NCBI RefSeq assembly: GCF_000422765.1 | Contig: NZ_AUGR01000001.1 | Coordinates: 124,001 to 188,000, forward strand | Direction: 5' to 3' | Length of the DNA: 64,000 nucleotides | Source: Neptunomonas japonica DSM 18939 | Lineage (GTDB): Bacteria > Pseudomonadota > Gammaproteobacteria > Pseudomonadales > Balneatricaceae | Shown: positions 37,839 to 47,515 of the stretch, one piece after another | How the letters are laid out: each line of letters opens with the position of its first letter | How positions within the stretch are numbered: position 1 is the stretch's first letter | Notes under the pieces: generated by a model | Databases searched by the model: none | What the model was told of the DNA's origin: nothing | The model's input: the letters and a program-made list of their open reading frames with translations, nothing else | Translations under genes and position numbers: made by a program

Positions 37839-39329
37839 TTATAACTTGCCAAGGTAGCTATCAAATCGCTGCTTAATTGATTCTGACGGTGCTGCGGTTA
37901 CTAAGCTTACAATGATAATTGATAGTGCCGCAAAGATAATTCCCGGAACTATTTCATAAACATCAAAGATGCCTCCACTGATCTGTTTCCAGATAACAAC
38001 CGTTAAGCCACCCACAATAACACCTGCCAATGCGCCAAAGCGATTCATACGCTTCCAGTACAAGCTTAGGATCAGCGTTGGACCAAAAGCAGCACCAAAA
38101 CCTGCCCATGCATAAGAAACCAACCCTAATACAGAGCTATCAGGATTCATTGCTAGCATCAGTGCTACAAGGGATAAGCCTATCACAGCAACTCTACCTA
38201 CCATGACAACTTGTTTTTGCGATGCGTCTTTACGGAACACCTGTTTGTAAAAGTCTTCAGCTAGTGCAGAAGAAGATACCAACAGTTGAGAATCTGCTGT
38301 ACTCATAATGGCTGCAAGAATCGCGGCTAAAAGAATACCAGCAACAACAGGGTGGAATATGGCATTGACTAGTAACATGAAGATTTTTTCGCCGTCGCCT
38401 AGGTTTCCGCCCAGCTGATTATCTACATAGATAATACCGGCAAGGCCCACTAGTATAGCGCCGACCATTGATAACCCAGACCACACAACAGCAATACGGC
38501 GAGCAGTAGAGATCTCTGCATTACTACGTACTGCAGCAAAACGTGCCAAAATATGAGGCTGGCCGAAGTAACCTAAGCCCCATGCAGCTAAAGAAATAAT
38601 AGCGATGGCTGTGAGTGGTTCACCTTTGCTATCGTTCCAGATAGTGAGCAATTCTGGGTTTTTAATTTCTAGAGCAGTAAAGAGGTTAGCAAAACCCCCT
38701 TCAGATTGAATAGCAATAATTGGTACAAGAATAAGCGCTGCAGCCATCAATAAGCCCTGCACTAAATCTGTCCAAGACACTGCTAAGAAACCACCAAATA
38801 AGGTATAAGACACAACACAAACGGTGCCTATGATGACTGCTAGGGTGTAATCCAGTCCAAAGACCGTTTCAAATAGCTTACCGCCAGCAACTAAGCCTGA
38901 ACTTGTATAGAACAAGAAGAATAATAAAATAAAGAAGGCAGAAATAACCTGTAATAGGTTTGATTTGTCCTCGAAACGGTTAGCAAAGAACTCAGGTAGT
39001 GTGAGAGCATCGTCTGCTTCAATACTATAAGTACGTAGACGCTTGGCTACTAATAACCAGTTTAACCAAGTCCCTATGAGTAAGCCTGCCCCTAGCCAAA
39101 TTGATTCTAAACCAGACGAAAATGCATAACCTGGAAGGCCTAAAAGTAACCAGCCACTCATATCTGAGGCGCCTGCCGATAATGCGGCTGGCCAAGGGCC
39201 TAGAGAGCGACCACCCAAAAAGTAATCTGAAGAGTTTGCTGTGCGTCGGTAAGCATACACACCAATGGCGAGCATGAGTCCTAGATAAATCGTAAAAGTA
39301 CCAATAATGGCACCGCTATTTGCGATCAT
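37839..39329 (-). CDS. putP: Sodium/proline symporter PutP
   Basis: This sodium:solute symporter of 496 residues has about 13 membrane helices. The PutP hallmarks are present: YFLGGRSLGPWPAALSAGASDMSGWLLLG near the N-terminus, the TM5-6 region, and GFGAAFGPTLILSLYWKRMN near the C-terminus. It imports L-proline with Na+. The start has GAGG nine bases upstream. Third in order after putA and the detached PutA domain on the same strand, so proline uptake and oxidation are grouped. Confidence 0.95.
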   Translation of the reverse strand: MIANSGAIIGTFTIYLGLMLAIGVYAYRRTANSSDYFLGGRSLGPWPAALSAGASDMSGWLLLGLPGYAFSSGLESIWLGAGLLIGTWLNWLLVAKRLRTYSIEADDALTLPEFFANRFEDKSNLLQVISAFFILLFFLFYTSSGLVAGGKLFETVFGLDYTLAVIIGTVCVVSYTLFGGFLAVSWTDLVQGLLMAAALILVPIIAIQSEGGFANLFTALEIKNPELLTIWNDSKGEPLTAIAIISLAAWGLGYFGQPHILARFAAVRSNAEISTARRIAVVWSGLSMVGAILVGLAGIIYVDNQLGGNLGDGEKIFMLLVNAIFHPVVAGILLAAILAAIMSTADSQLLVSSSALAEDFYKQVFRKDASQKQVVMVGRVAVIGLSLVALMLAMNPDSSVLGLVSYAWAGFGAAFGPTLILSLYWKRMNRFGALAGVIVGGLTVVIWKQISGGIFDVYEIVPGIIFAALSIIIVSLVTAAPSESIKQRFDSYLGKL

Positions 39330-39412
39330 TTACCATACCTCGTGTTGAGTCTGAGAGTTATTATTAGAATCGGCCTATTTTGGAGAGGGCGAAAATAAGC
39401 CGTGGATCATAC

Positions 39413-39446
39413 GCTTACCGTTATACTTTTGGATATGACGATAAGC
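39413..39446. other. Hairpin between the PutA C-terminal domain gene and putP
   Basis: GCTTACCG (39413-39420) pairs with CGATAAGC (39439-39446), one G-U pair, in the 128-nt gap. Not followed by a T-run on the minus strand, so it is not a standard terminator. Confidence 0.35.
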
Positions 39447-39457
39447 ATTTTTTGAGG

Positions 39458-40165
39458 TTACGAATCGCTCTTGCCACCAAGCTCCAATAACGTCGCATTA
39501 CCTCCAACCGCAGTGGTGTTCACTGAGAGAGTGCTTTCTGTAACAAAACGCCAAGGATAATCAAGGCTTGTTAGTGTCGCATAAGTGTTAAAATCTGTTT
39601 CCGCAATGAGTTGCGCTAGCATGCCGTCGCGTTGTGCTAGTTGTGTATTGAGTGCTATTACATCAGCATCGGGTCCACAAAAGGCATAGGCATGAAAGGC
39701 TTCATGGCTGGCTAGCTCTTCTATTGATGCGCTGCTGATTTGAACGACATCAGCTGGTACTCCAACGTTCAATAGTGCTGAATGTAAGCGGTGCATATAT
39801 TTATTGGATGACTGTAGAACCACTGCATTTCCGGTTGCTAGTGCGGTGAATAACTGTGCCGCTATTGCTGTTTCATACGCTAGAACAGTCTCACTATCTT
39901 GTGAGTTGGGGGCGCCTGAGCAAATACCGATAAGCCCGCGGCCACTCCAATGCAGGCTGTTCGCTTCGCCTGTAGGCCCTGGTAAATGGAGAGTGTCTGG
40001 CATGGTGTTAGTGACCCGTGCCAAGAGCCAGTTAACTAAGGGTTGGTTGAGTTCTTTAGCCGCGACACTAAGCAATTCAACTCGGGCTATAGCACCTAAC
40101 GTATTCCAAGCTTCCCAGGCAGATTCTGCAGTTTTTACAGTGCTCGCTAATGTTGGGGTAGTCAT
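39458..40165 (-). CDS. Stand-alone PutA C-terminal domain (ALDH-superfamily-like) protein
   Basis: The 235-residue protein resembles the extra C-terminal region of long PutA proteins. It has the GPTGEANSLHWSGRGLIG segment, an aldehyde dehydrogenase-like alpha/beta stretch (ALATGNAVVLQSS), and the closing motif STLSVNTTAVGGNATLLEL, like the conserved C-terminal motif of type B/C PutA. In those enzymes this domain covers the P5C dehydrogenase active site and supports substrate channelling. It has no catalytic Cys/Glu pair of its own. Here it is a separate gene with its own AGGAG site, 13 nt after the putA stop. It probably acts in trans with PutA; that is inference. Confidence 0.75.
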   Translation of the reverse strand: MTTPTLASTVKTAESAWEAWNTLGAIARVELLSVAAKELNQPLVNWLLARVTNTMPDTLHLPGPTGEANSLHWSGRGLIGICSGAPNSQDSETVLAYETAIAAQLFTALATGNAVVLQSSNKYMHRLHSALLNVGVPADVVQISSASIEELASHEAFHAYAFCGPDADVIALNTQLAQRDGMLAQLIAETDFNTYATLTSLDYPWRFVTESTLSVNTTAVGGNATLLELGGKSDS

Positions 40166-40178
40166 ATTAATCTCCTGC

Positions 40179-43100
40179 TCATGCTTGGCTATTTAGGGGG
40201 CTTTGAGTGTTTGGAACGTGAGTACTTTGAGGCTGAGTCTTTCGAACTTCACGCGTGAAACGTTTTAAATAGTGAGGCCCACCCGCTTTAGGGCCTGTTC
40301 CTGACAGCCCTTGTCCACCAAAGGGTTGCACACCTACCACTGCGCCGACCTGATCACGGTTGATATAAATGTTGCCTGCACGTACGCGATGCGTAATGTG
40401 GTTGGCGGTGGTTTCGTTACGTGTATGCACACCCAGGGTTAGACCAAAACCGCTAGCATTGATACTGTCAATGATGCTGTCAAGCTCAGAGGCTTTATAG
40501 CGAACCACGTGAAGAATCGGTCCGAACTGCTCTTCCGTTAACTGCTCGATTCCTGAGATCTCAAATGCACTTGGCGCAACAAAAGTACCTTTCTCAGAAT
40601 CAAATGGCAGCGGCGTTTGAGCAATCAGAGAGGCGTTTTTATTCATGTCTTCAATATGTTGTAAAAGCCCGGCTTGTGCCCTTTTATCGATGACAGGTCC
40701 AATATCTGTTTGATGATATTCAGGGTTTCCAACGATGCTTTCTTGCATGGCTCCACGTAGCATTGGAATAATGCGATCAGCAACATCTTGCTGGACAAAT
40801 AGCACGCGTAACGCTGAACAACGTTGCCCGGCAGATGCAAAAGCTGAGCGCACAACATCACGTACAACCTGTTCAGGTAAGCATGTTGAGTCGATTAGCA
40901 TGGCATTCTGGCCGCCAGTTTCGGCGATAAATGGAACGGGGTCTGCTTGGCGTTTGGCTAGTGAGCGGTTAATACGCTGGGCGGTCCCTGTTGAGCCAGT
41001 AAAGGCAACTCCAGCAACACGTTTATCAGAAGTTAACGGCTCACCGAGTGTCGCACCTTCACCGGTAAGTAGCTGAATAGCGCCTGCAGGGATACCAGCC
41101 TCAAGCATTAGTTGAACAGCGCGAAAGGCAATAAGGCTAGTTTGTTCTGCAGGCTTGGCGACAACCGTGTTACCGGCAGCCAAAGCTGCTGCTATTGGTC
41201 CTAGGAATATTGCTAGGGGGAAATTCCATGGTGATATACAGACGAAAACACCACGCCCTTGACGGCTTATTTCAAGAGTTGAGTGGTCAAAGTTCTGTAA
41301 TGTTTCTGTTTCACTCATTGCCAAGCGAGCTTGGACGGCGTAATAACGGCAAAAATCAACGGCTTCACGCACTTCGTCGATTCCATCTTGTAACGTTTTG
41401 CCCGCTTCACGATGACATAGTGCCATTAACTCACCGTAATTGGCTTCTAGTAAGTCGGCTAAGCGTTCTATAGCCTGGGCACGTTCCGTTACTGGCGTAT
41501 CGCGCCATGCAGGGTAGGCTTTTTCAGCATGTTCTAGAGCAAGGTCTACATGCGAAGCGCTGGCGAAATTAACCTGTCCAACGGTATGATGACGATCGTA
41601 TGGAGCAACAACGCTAAAGGGCGTGGTATTTGTAGATATCACTTCACCATTTATGATCGGACCTGCTTGCCAGGTAGTTGCCATAAATGGCTCAATCATC
41701 GCTTTAAAGTGGTTCCACTCTACATCGATCTCAATGTTGTAACCGTAAGAGTTCTTACGCTCATCACTAAACAGTTCTGCAGGAAGTGGAATATGAGGGT
41801 TGGCTAGTGATTTTCGTGCTGCTAATACATCCGCAGGATGATCCACTAGTTCACTAATAGGACAACGAGCATCCACCAAACGGTGAACAAAAGAGCTGTT
41901 AGCCCCATTTTCTAACAAGCGGCGTACTAAATAGGGCAGCAAGTCTTTGTGGTTGCCTACCGGTGCATAAATACGAACAGCGACATTGTTCGTTCTGATA
42001 ACCGTATTATAAAGAGCATCCCCCATGCCGTGTAGGCGCTGGAATTCGTACTCATCGTGCATAGCCATAGCTATTACTGAAGCAACGGTATGCGCATTGT
42101 GGCTAGCAAACTGAGGATAAATATGTCCTCGGACATTTTCGCTTAGCAAGAATCGCGCGCATGCTAAGTAAGCGGTATCCGTAGCTTCTTTACGTGTATA
42201 AACGGGATATCCGCTTAAGCCACGCTGTTGGCAATTTTTTATCTCGCTATCCCAGTAAGCACCTTTTACCAAGCGCAATGGAATACGATCTCCCTGGCTT
42301 TTGGCTAATGCTGCTAGCCAGGCCAAAACAGGTAATGCGCGTTTTGAATAGGCCTGTACTACTAGACCTAGCTCACCCCAACCACGGGTTTTTGGGTGCT
42401 GGTATAGCTGCTGGAATAGTTCTAAAGATAATTCTAAACGATCCGCTTCTTCAGCATCGATGGTAATGCCGACATTGAGAGATCTCGCGTGGCTGATGAG
42501 CTCAAGTACCTTATCGCTCATCTCTCCTAATACGCGTGCTTTTTGGCTCACTTCATATCGCGGGTGAAGAGCTGACAGCTTGATAGATATCGTCGGTTTA
42601 GGCGCGCTTCCTTCGTACTTATCTTTTCCGACAGCGCTAATGGCCTGTTTATAATCCTTGAAGTACTTATCAGCATCTTGTGAAGTTAGGGCTGCTTCAC
42701 CTAGCATGTCGAAAGAGTAAGTATAGCCTTTGTCGCGGTCGTTACGGCCACGCTTTAGTGCTTCTTTAATGGAGCGTCCCAGCACAAACTGATGGCCCAT
42801 TATTTTCATCGCCTGATTCATCACTTTACGGATGACAGGTTCAGACATTTTATTGACGAGGCGGTTAATGACGTTTGAAGGTTCGCCGTCTTCATCTTTA
42901 TCAAGGGATACTACTTTCCCAGTCAGCAGTAATCCCCATGTAGAGGCGTTTACAAATAAAGAGTCTGAGTTCTTTAAGTGTGCTTTCCAATCAGCTACCG
43001 ACAGCTTGTCACGTATTAACGCATCGGCTGTTTCTGCATCAGGAATACGCATGAGCGCTTCAGCAAGGCACATGAGAAGGATTCCTTCACGTGTGTCTAA

Positions 43101-43346
43101 GCTGTATTCCAGCAACAATGCATCAATCATATGAATGGCACCATCATCTGCGCGCACTTGCTCGATTAGCGTAGTCGCACCTTGAGTGATCTGTTGGCGT
43201 TCATTTGTGTTAGGTGTGGCTAATGGCAACAGCTCTTTTAACCAACTCGTTTCATCTACTGAGTAGAGTGGCGAAATGAGTTCCCAAATGTGTGGGAGTG
43301 GCTGATCTAAAAAATCAGGATTAAAGATGTCGGTGGCTTTGAACAT
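40179..43346 (-). CDS. putA: Bifunctional proline dehydrogenase / P5C dehydrogenase PutA, short form
   Basis: It oxidises proline to glutamate in two steps. The 1055-residue protein has an alpha-helical N-terminal part, an FAD-binding proline dehydrogenase barrel (about 180-480; PTISIKLSALHPRYE and RLVKGAYWDSEIK), and a P5C dehydrogenase domain (about 560-1030). The latter has FIAETGGQN (Glu about 807) and GQRCSALRV (nucleophilic Cys about 841). There is no N-terminal ribbon-helix-helix DNA-binding domain, so it should not repress its own operon. It also lacks the C-terminal domain, which is encoded next door. The ATG at 43346 has AGGGAG upstream and was preferred to the start at 43406. Confidence 0.95.
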   Translation of the reverse strand: MFKATDIFNPDFLDQPLPHIWELISPLYSVDETSWLKELLPLATPNTNERQQITQGATTLIEQVRADDGAIHMIDALLLEYSLDTREGILLMCLAEALMRIPDAETADALIRDKLSVADWKAHLKNSDSLFVNASTWGLLLTGKVVSLDKDEDGEPSNVINRLVNKMSEPVIRKVMNQAMKIMGHQFVLGRSIKEALKRGRNDRDKGYTYSFDMLGEAALTSQDADKYFKDYKQAISAVGKDKYEGSAPKPTISIKLSALHPRYEVSQKARVLGEMSDKVLELISHARSLNVGITIDAEEADRLELSLELFQQLYQHPKTRGWGELGLVVQAYSKRALPVLAWLAALAKSQGDRIPLRLVKGAYWDSEIKNCQQRGLSGYPVYTRKEATDTAYLACARFLLSENVRGHIYPQFASHNAHTVASVIAMAMHDEYEFQRLHGMGDALYNTVIRTNNVAVRIYAPVGNHKDLLPYLVRRLLENGANSSFVHRLVDARCPISELVDHPADVLAARKSLANPHIPLPAELFSDERKNSYGYNIEIDVEWNHFKAMIEPFMATTWQAGPIINGEVISTNTTPFSVVAPYDRHHTVGQVNFASASHVDLALEHAEKAYPAWRDTPVTERAQAIERLADLLEANYGELMALCHREAGKTLQDGIDEVREAVDFCRYYAVQARLAMSETETLQNFDHSTLEISRQGRGVFVCISPWNFPLAIFLGPIAAALAAGNTVVAKPAEQTSLIAFRAVQLMLEAGIPAGAIQLLTGEGATLGEPLTSDKRVAGVAFTGSTGTAQRINRSLAKRQADPVPFIAETGGQNAMLIDSTCLPEQVVRDVVRSAFASAGQRCSALRVLFVQQDVADRIIPMLRGAMQESIVGNPEYHQTDIGPVIDKRAQAGLLQHIEDMNKNASLIAQTPLPFDSEKGTFVAPSAFEISGIEQLTEEQFGPILHVVRYKASELDSIIDSINASGFGLTLGVHTRNETTANHITHRVRAGNIYINRDQVGAVVGVQPFGGQGLSGTGPKAGGPHYLKRFTREVRKTQPQSTHVPNTQSPLNSQA

Positions 43347-43655
43347 AGTTATGCTCCCTAAACATGTTGGACGGTCGATAGCTGCGCCATGGGTCACGAA
43401 TATCATGATGGTTCAACTGTATGGCCAACTGGTCGCTTTCGTCTTGCGAAAAACTTGGCTTGTTTTGCAAAAAGCTCTGTTTTACCTCCCTTTAAGGTCT
43501 TTTTTGGATGTTTTCTTTATAAACATGAAGGGTGATGAGGGGAAATTCCAGTTTTTAAGCGATCAATTGTCTGGAATTTGCTATGATCCGCTTTTGCGGC
43601 GTTATTTTGGATAGCGCTTCTTTTTAGTACAATTAATTAGATCGGATCGAGTTAT
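43347..43655. other. 309-nt divergent region between putA and purE
   Basis: It holds no convincing gene. On the putA side there is a 10-bp palindrome TTTTGCAAAA (43463-43472) with a related TTGCGAAAAA just beside it, possibly an operator. On the purE side is an extended -10 promoter. No PurR-type box was recognised. Confidence 0.5.
43579..43587 (+). promoter_or_regulatory. Probable extended -10 promoter of purEK
   Basis: TGCTATGAT combines the TGn extension with a -10 hexamer one base from TATAAT, 68 nt before purE. There is no good -35. A small CCGC-TTTT-GCGG hairpin lies at the predicted start site. Confidence 0.45.
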
Positions 43656-44147
43656 ATGCAACCGAAAGTCGCCATTATCATGGGTTCTAAAAGTGATTGG
43701 GATACCATGAAATTAGCCACCGAGATCCTGGACGAGCTTCAGGTACCTCACCATGTAGAAGTCGTTTCAGCACACCGTACACCTGATAAGCTATTTTCTT
43801 TTTCCTCTGGTGCCGTTGATGCGGGCTATCAGGTAATTATTGCAGGGGCTGGCGGTGCCGCACATTTACCTGGCATGGTTGCTTCAAAAACGCGCCTTCC
43901 TGTTTTAGGTGTTCCAGTGCAGAGCAAAGCGCTGAATGGTATGGATAGCTTGCTATCAATTGTTCAGATGCCTAAAGGGATTGCTGTTGGCACATTGGCC
44001 ATTGGTTCTGCCGGTGCTTTTAATGCTGGCTTGATGGCAGCACAAATTCTTGCCAACACCGATGCTGAGTTAGCGCATCGTTTGGAAGCATTTCGCAAAG
44101 CGCAGACGGATACTATTTTAGAAAACCCTGATCCACGAGAAGTCTAA
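43656..44147 (+). CDS. purE: N5-carboxyaminoimidazole ribonucleotide mutase
   Basis: It moves the carboxyl group of N5-CAIR to C4 in purine synthesis. The 163-residue product has [22 protein letters not shown] and [14 protein letters not shown], the class I PurE active-site pattern. It overlaps purK by one base (TAATG). Confidence 0.97.
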   Translation: MQPKVAIIMGSKSDWDTMKLATEILDELQVPHHVEVVSAHRTPDKLFSFSSGAVDAGYQVIIAGAGGAAHLPGMVASKTRLPVLGVPVQSKALNGMDSLLSIVQMPKGIAVGTLAIGSAGAFNAGLMAAQILANTDAELAHRLEAFRKAQTDTILENPDPREV

Positions 44148-45214
44148 TGAGTAAAGTATGGGTATTGGGTGCAGGTCAGCTAGGAGCAATGATGCGCCAT
44201 GCGGCGACGCCGCTAAATGTTGAGGTTGTGCCGGTTGATTTTAATCAGTCCCAGAGCGTTGAGTTGGCAGATGATGATGTTGTTACTGCTGAAATAGAGC
44301 TGTGGCCTGAAACGAATGCAACCAAGGTGCTTTCAAAGCATCCTCACTTTATTAATCGAGAAGTGTTCCCGCGTTTGGCAGACCGCTTCACGCAGAAGCA
44401 GCTACTTGATGAATTACAGATTGCCACAGCACCGTGGCAGCTGGTGGATTCTGATACTCAAGCACAATCACTCTATCAGTCATTAGGTGAAACCGTACTC
44501 CTGAAGCGTCGTACGGGTGGTTATGATGGACGCGGTCAATATTGGCTGAAGCAACCGGAAGGAACAGAATTCCCTGAAGGTTGGCATCAAGAAGCCATTG
44601 CAGAACAGAAAATACCGTTTGATGAAGAAGTGTCTCTTGTCGGAGCTAGAGATAAGGAGGGTAATTTGTATTTTTACCCACTGGCGCTGAACCTGCATGT
44701 TAATGGCATACTCATGGCATCCATTGCGCCTTTGGAGCGTTTGTCGGGTGTTCAGGCAGAAGCGGAAGAGATGCTGGGTAAACTGCTGACTTCTCTTGAG
44801 TATGTTGGTGTGATGGCGATGGAGTGCTTTCGTGTCGGAGAGCACTTGATGGTGAATGAACTCGCTCCTCGTGTACATAATAGTGGGCATTGGACTCAAT
44901 CAGGAACAAGTATCAGCCAGTTTGAATCACATATTCGTGCTGTAGCAGGTTTGCCAATGAGCAAGGCCGTAGTGAAAGGCCAGTCTGTGATGATTAACTT
45001 GATCGGTGTTGAGCGCAATAATGATTGGCTTGGCGTTGAAGGTGCTGAATTATATTGGTACGGAAAAGAAGTGAGAGTTGGGCGAAAAGTAGGACATATC
45101 AACCTTACATTGAATGACTCACAGCAGTTGAACTCATCTTTGAGTCAACTGGCTTCAAGCTTTCCTGAACCTTACCCCGAAGTATTTAGCTGGGTCGCTG
45201 ATAACTTGAAATAA
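44147..45214 (+). CDS. purK: N5-carboxyaminoimidazole ribonucleotide synthase
   Basis: This ATP-grasp enzyme makes N5-CAIR from AIR, bicarbonate and ATP. The 355-residue protein starts [16 protein letters not shown] (nucleotide-fold glycines), has KRRTGGYDGRGQYW in the ATP-grasp core and NELAPRVHNSGHWT in the metal/ATP site. It is translationally coupled to purE and followed by a strong terminator. Confidence 0.97.
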   Translation: MSKVWVLGAGQLGAMMRHAATPLNVEVVPVDFNQSQSVELADDDVVTAEIELWPETNATKVLSKHPHFINREVFPRLADRFTQKQLLDELQIATAPWQLVDSDTQAQSLYQSLGETVLLKRRTGGYDGRGQYWLKQPEGTEFPEGWHQEAIAEQKIPFDEEVSLVGARDKEGNLYFYPLALNLHVNGILMASIAPLERLSGVQAEAEEMLGKLLTSLEYVGVMAMECFRVGEHLMVNELAPRVHNSGHWTQSGTSISQFESHIRAVAGLPMSKAVVKGQSVMINLIGVERNNDWLGVEGAELYWYGKEVRVGRKVGHINLTLNDSQQLNSSLSQLASSFPEPYPEVFSWVADNLK

Positions 45215-45260
45215 GCTAGTAGCTTTATGCTTAGATAATATGTGATTAGCAAAAAACATT

Positions 45261-45289
45261 AACGCCGTTGAACTTCAACGGCGTTTTTT
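45261..45289. terminator. Terminator of purEK
   Basis: AACGCCGTTG (45261-45270) pairs with CAACGGCGTT (45276-45285), followed by T residues. An A-run before it would also serve the convergent AraC gene on the minus strand. Confidence 0.9.
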
Positions 45290-45339
45290 GTTTAAACCTT
45301 CTATAAAGCTTAAGGCGGTGTGGCTCATCTGTTGTTTAA

Positions 45340-46197
45340 TTAATACTCAATGATGGTTTTCTGGCAACGTGCTGGCGTGATATTGAAATGGTCACGAAAT
45401 GCATGTGTAAATGCGCTCTGGCTGCTAAAGCCACAATGTTCAGCGGTTTGCAGTATTGTCCATCCGGCAGCTAACTTTTCTTTTCCTCGCTCTAAACGTT
45501 TTAGCAATACATATTGATGAGGTGTAATGCCTGCTTTTTCCTTAAAGCAGCTATGGAAATGGCTTGGGCTTAAAAAAACGCTTCCAGCGAGTTCTGCAAT
45601 AGATATTTTACGATGCATATTTAATTGGATGTAAAGATCTAGCGCTGCTAAATCAATCTGAGTGTTCATTCGCCGTGGTGAAGGCTCGCTCATGAGATTT
45701 TGCATAGAAAGCAATAAGGTATTACCACATGCCTGTAGTAGAGGAGAGTCGGCAGGTGTTTGCTTTATTTCTTGGCAAATAGCTTGCAGTAAGACTTGTC
45801 TTTGGCTGTCTAGTGAAAAGTATGAGGCTTTATCAAACAGGCGAGATACTTGTGTTTGTAGTGTGGCAGAGTTTAGTTTTGCCGTTTCGATATTAATGAC
45901 AACAATACGGTTGTCTCCCATCCCACAAAAAGCATGCTCTGTTGCTGAAGGAACTAGGCAACCTTTGCCAAGACCCACATTGGCCCCGCGACCTTGAATA
46001 TCAAACTCGGTATTGCCTTCTAATCCAAAAACCAGCTGGTGGTACTTGTGGTCATGGTTGTTGGCGGTGTCAGGTAATGTCAGCAACTCTGTAGTCGTCA
46101 CGATAGTGCTTGCCGTAGTTTGAACTGGGTTTGTTATATTTATAATTAAGTCGGCATATTTTCTGAAAAACCGTACTGATTGATAATTGTACAGCAA
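45340..46197 (-). CDS. AraC-family transcriptional regulator
   Basis: The 285-residue protein has an N-terminal cupin-like effector domain (YHQLVFGLEGNTEFDIQG) and two C-terminal helix-turn-helix motifs (ISIAELAGSVFLSPSHFHSCFKE; ILQTAEHCGFSSQSAFTHAFRDHF). These are expected to bind DNA. It lies between purEK and hemE, divergent from hemE. The target and effector are unknown; proline/amino-acid genes nearby are candidates only by position. Confidence 0.9.
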   Translation of the reverse strand: MLYNYQSVRFFRKYADLIINITNPVQTTASTIVTTTELLTLPDTANNHDHKYHQLVFGLEGNTEFDIQGRGANVGLGKGCLVPSATEHAFCGMGDNRIVVINIETAKLNSATLQTQVSRLFDKASYFSLDSQRQVLLQAICQEIKQTPADSPLLQACGNTLLLSMQNLMSEPSPRRMNTQIDLAALDLYIQLNMHRKISIAELAGSVFLSPSHFHSCFKEKAGITPHQYVLLKRLERGKEKLAAGWTILQTAEHCGFSSQSAFTHAFRDHFNITPARCQKTIIEY

Positions 46198-46321
46198 AAA
46201 TTCAATGGTTCCATGGGAATCAAATAGAGTTAGCGATGGCTTCTTTGATGTTGATCGTCTAATTAGAGCGCATTTCCTCTTAAAAATCGGTAGAATACGC
46301 CCCCATTGAAAGAAACTTTAG

Positions 46322-47401
46322 ATGGCTGAAATCGACATGGCTGAATTACAAAACGACCGCTTTTTACGTGCGCTAATGCGCGAACCCGTTGATGTTACAC
46401 CTGTTTGGATGATGCGACAGGCAGGGCGTTATTTACCAGAATATAAAGCAACACGTGCGCTAGCAGGAGACTTTCTGAGTCTTTGTAAGAACCGTGAGCT
46501 AGCGTGTGAAGTAACGCTTCAGCCATTGGAACGCTTTGATCTTGATGCTGCAATTCTATTCTCTGATATTCTGACAATCCCTGATGCAATGGATCTGGGA
46601 TTGTATTTCGAAGAGGGAGAAGGTCCGCGTTTTAAAAAAGTTGTTCGTACCGAGCAAGATGTTGAAGCGTTAAAAGTACCAGATGCAGCTACCGATCTTG
46701 ACTATGTAATGAATGCTGTTAAAGAAATTCGCTCAGAGTTGAAAGGTCGAGTACCATTGATTGGTTTCTCTGGAAGCCCTTGGACGCTAGCAACCTATAT
46801 GGTTGAGGGTGGTTCTTCAAAAGATTTCCGTCATCTTAAAAAGATGATGTACGCTGAGCCACAGGTGCTGCATGAGCTGCTAAATAAGCTGGCGCAGTCA
46901 GTAACTAACTATCTTAATGAGCAAATTTTGAGCGGTGCTCAGGCCGTACAAATTTTTGATACTTGGGGTGGCGTGCTTAGCGGTGACATGTATAAGGCAT
47001 TCTCTTTAGATTACATGCGTAAAATCATCTCCGGTTTAATTCGTGAACATGATGGCCGTAAAGTGCCGGTTATTATGTTCACCAAGAATGGTGGGCAGTG
47101 GTTAGAAGTGATGGCTGACGCTGGTGCTGATGCACTAGGTCTTGACTGGACTACGGATATTGATGACGCACGCCGCCGTGTTGGGGATAAAGTAGCGTTA
47201 CAAGGTAATATGGATCCATCAGTATTGTATGCACACCCTGAGCGTATTCGTCAGGAGGTTGCAGATATCTTACAACGCTTTGGTACAGGTAATGGCCATG
47301 TATTTAACCTTGGCCATGGCATACATCAGTTTGCTGACCCTGAACATGCAAAAGTATTTGTTGATGCAGTGCATGAACTCAGCGCTAAATACCATGTCTG
47401 A
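46322..47401 (+). CDS. hemE: Uroporphyrinogen decarboxylase
   Basis: It converts uroporphyrinogen III to coproporphyrinogen III in haem synthesis. The 359-residue product has the URO-D signatures [15 protein letters not shown] and [17 protein letters not shown], plus FDTWGGVLS and the closing NLGHGI. The ATG at 46322 has a weak upstream GAAAG; the ATG at 46337 ([13 protein letters not shown]) matches the E. coli start better and could be the true one. In P. aeruginosa I recall hemE next to gltD; here about 17 kb lie between them. Confidence 0.96.
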   Translation: MAEIDMAELQNDRFLRALMREPVDVTPVWMMRQAGRYLPEYKATRALAGDFLSLCKNRELACEVTLQPLERFDLDAAILFSDILTIPDAMDLGLYFEEGEGPRFKKVVRTEQDVEALKVPDAATDLDYVMNAVKEIRSELKGRVPLIGFSGSPWTLATYMVEGGSSKDFRHLKKMMYAEPQVLHELLNKLAQSVTNYLNEQILSGAQAVQIFDTWGGVLSGDMYKAFSLDYMRKIISGLIREHDGRKVPVIMFTKNGGQWLEVMADAGADALGLDWTTDIDDARRRVGDKVALQGNMDPSVLYAHPERIRQEVADILQRFGTGNGHVFNLGHGIHQFADPEHAKVFVDAVHELSAKYHV

Positions 47402-47425
47402 TTTGCATCATTAATATGCTTTAAT

Positions 47426-47452
47426 AAAAGGGACTTCACTGTCCCTTTTTAT
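47426..47452 (+). terminator. Terminator of hemE
   Basis: AAAAGGGAC (47426-47434) pairs with GTCCCTTTT (47441-47449) and runs into a T-rich tail, 25 nt after the hemE stop. Confidence 0.9.
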
Positions 47453-47515
47453 TAATTATCTTTTGTCGACGGGATTTTATATCTGAATCTTTATACCTAA
47501 CTTTTACGGATTAAT

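Noticed and set aside
40165-40181. Frameshift or premature stop splitting a long PutA
   Set aside because: The second gene has its own AGGAG and ATG at correct spacing, and the PutA end is a low-complexity tail; this looks like true gene fission, not an error.
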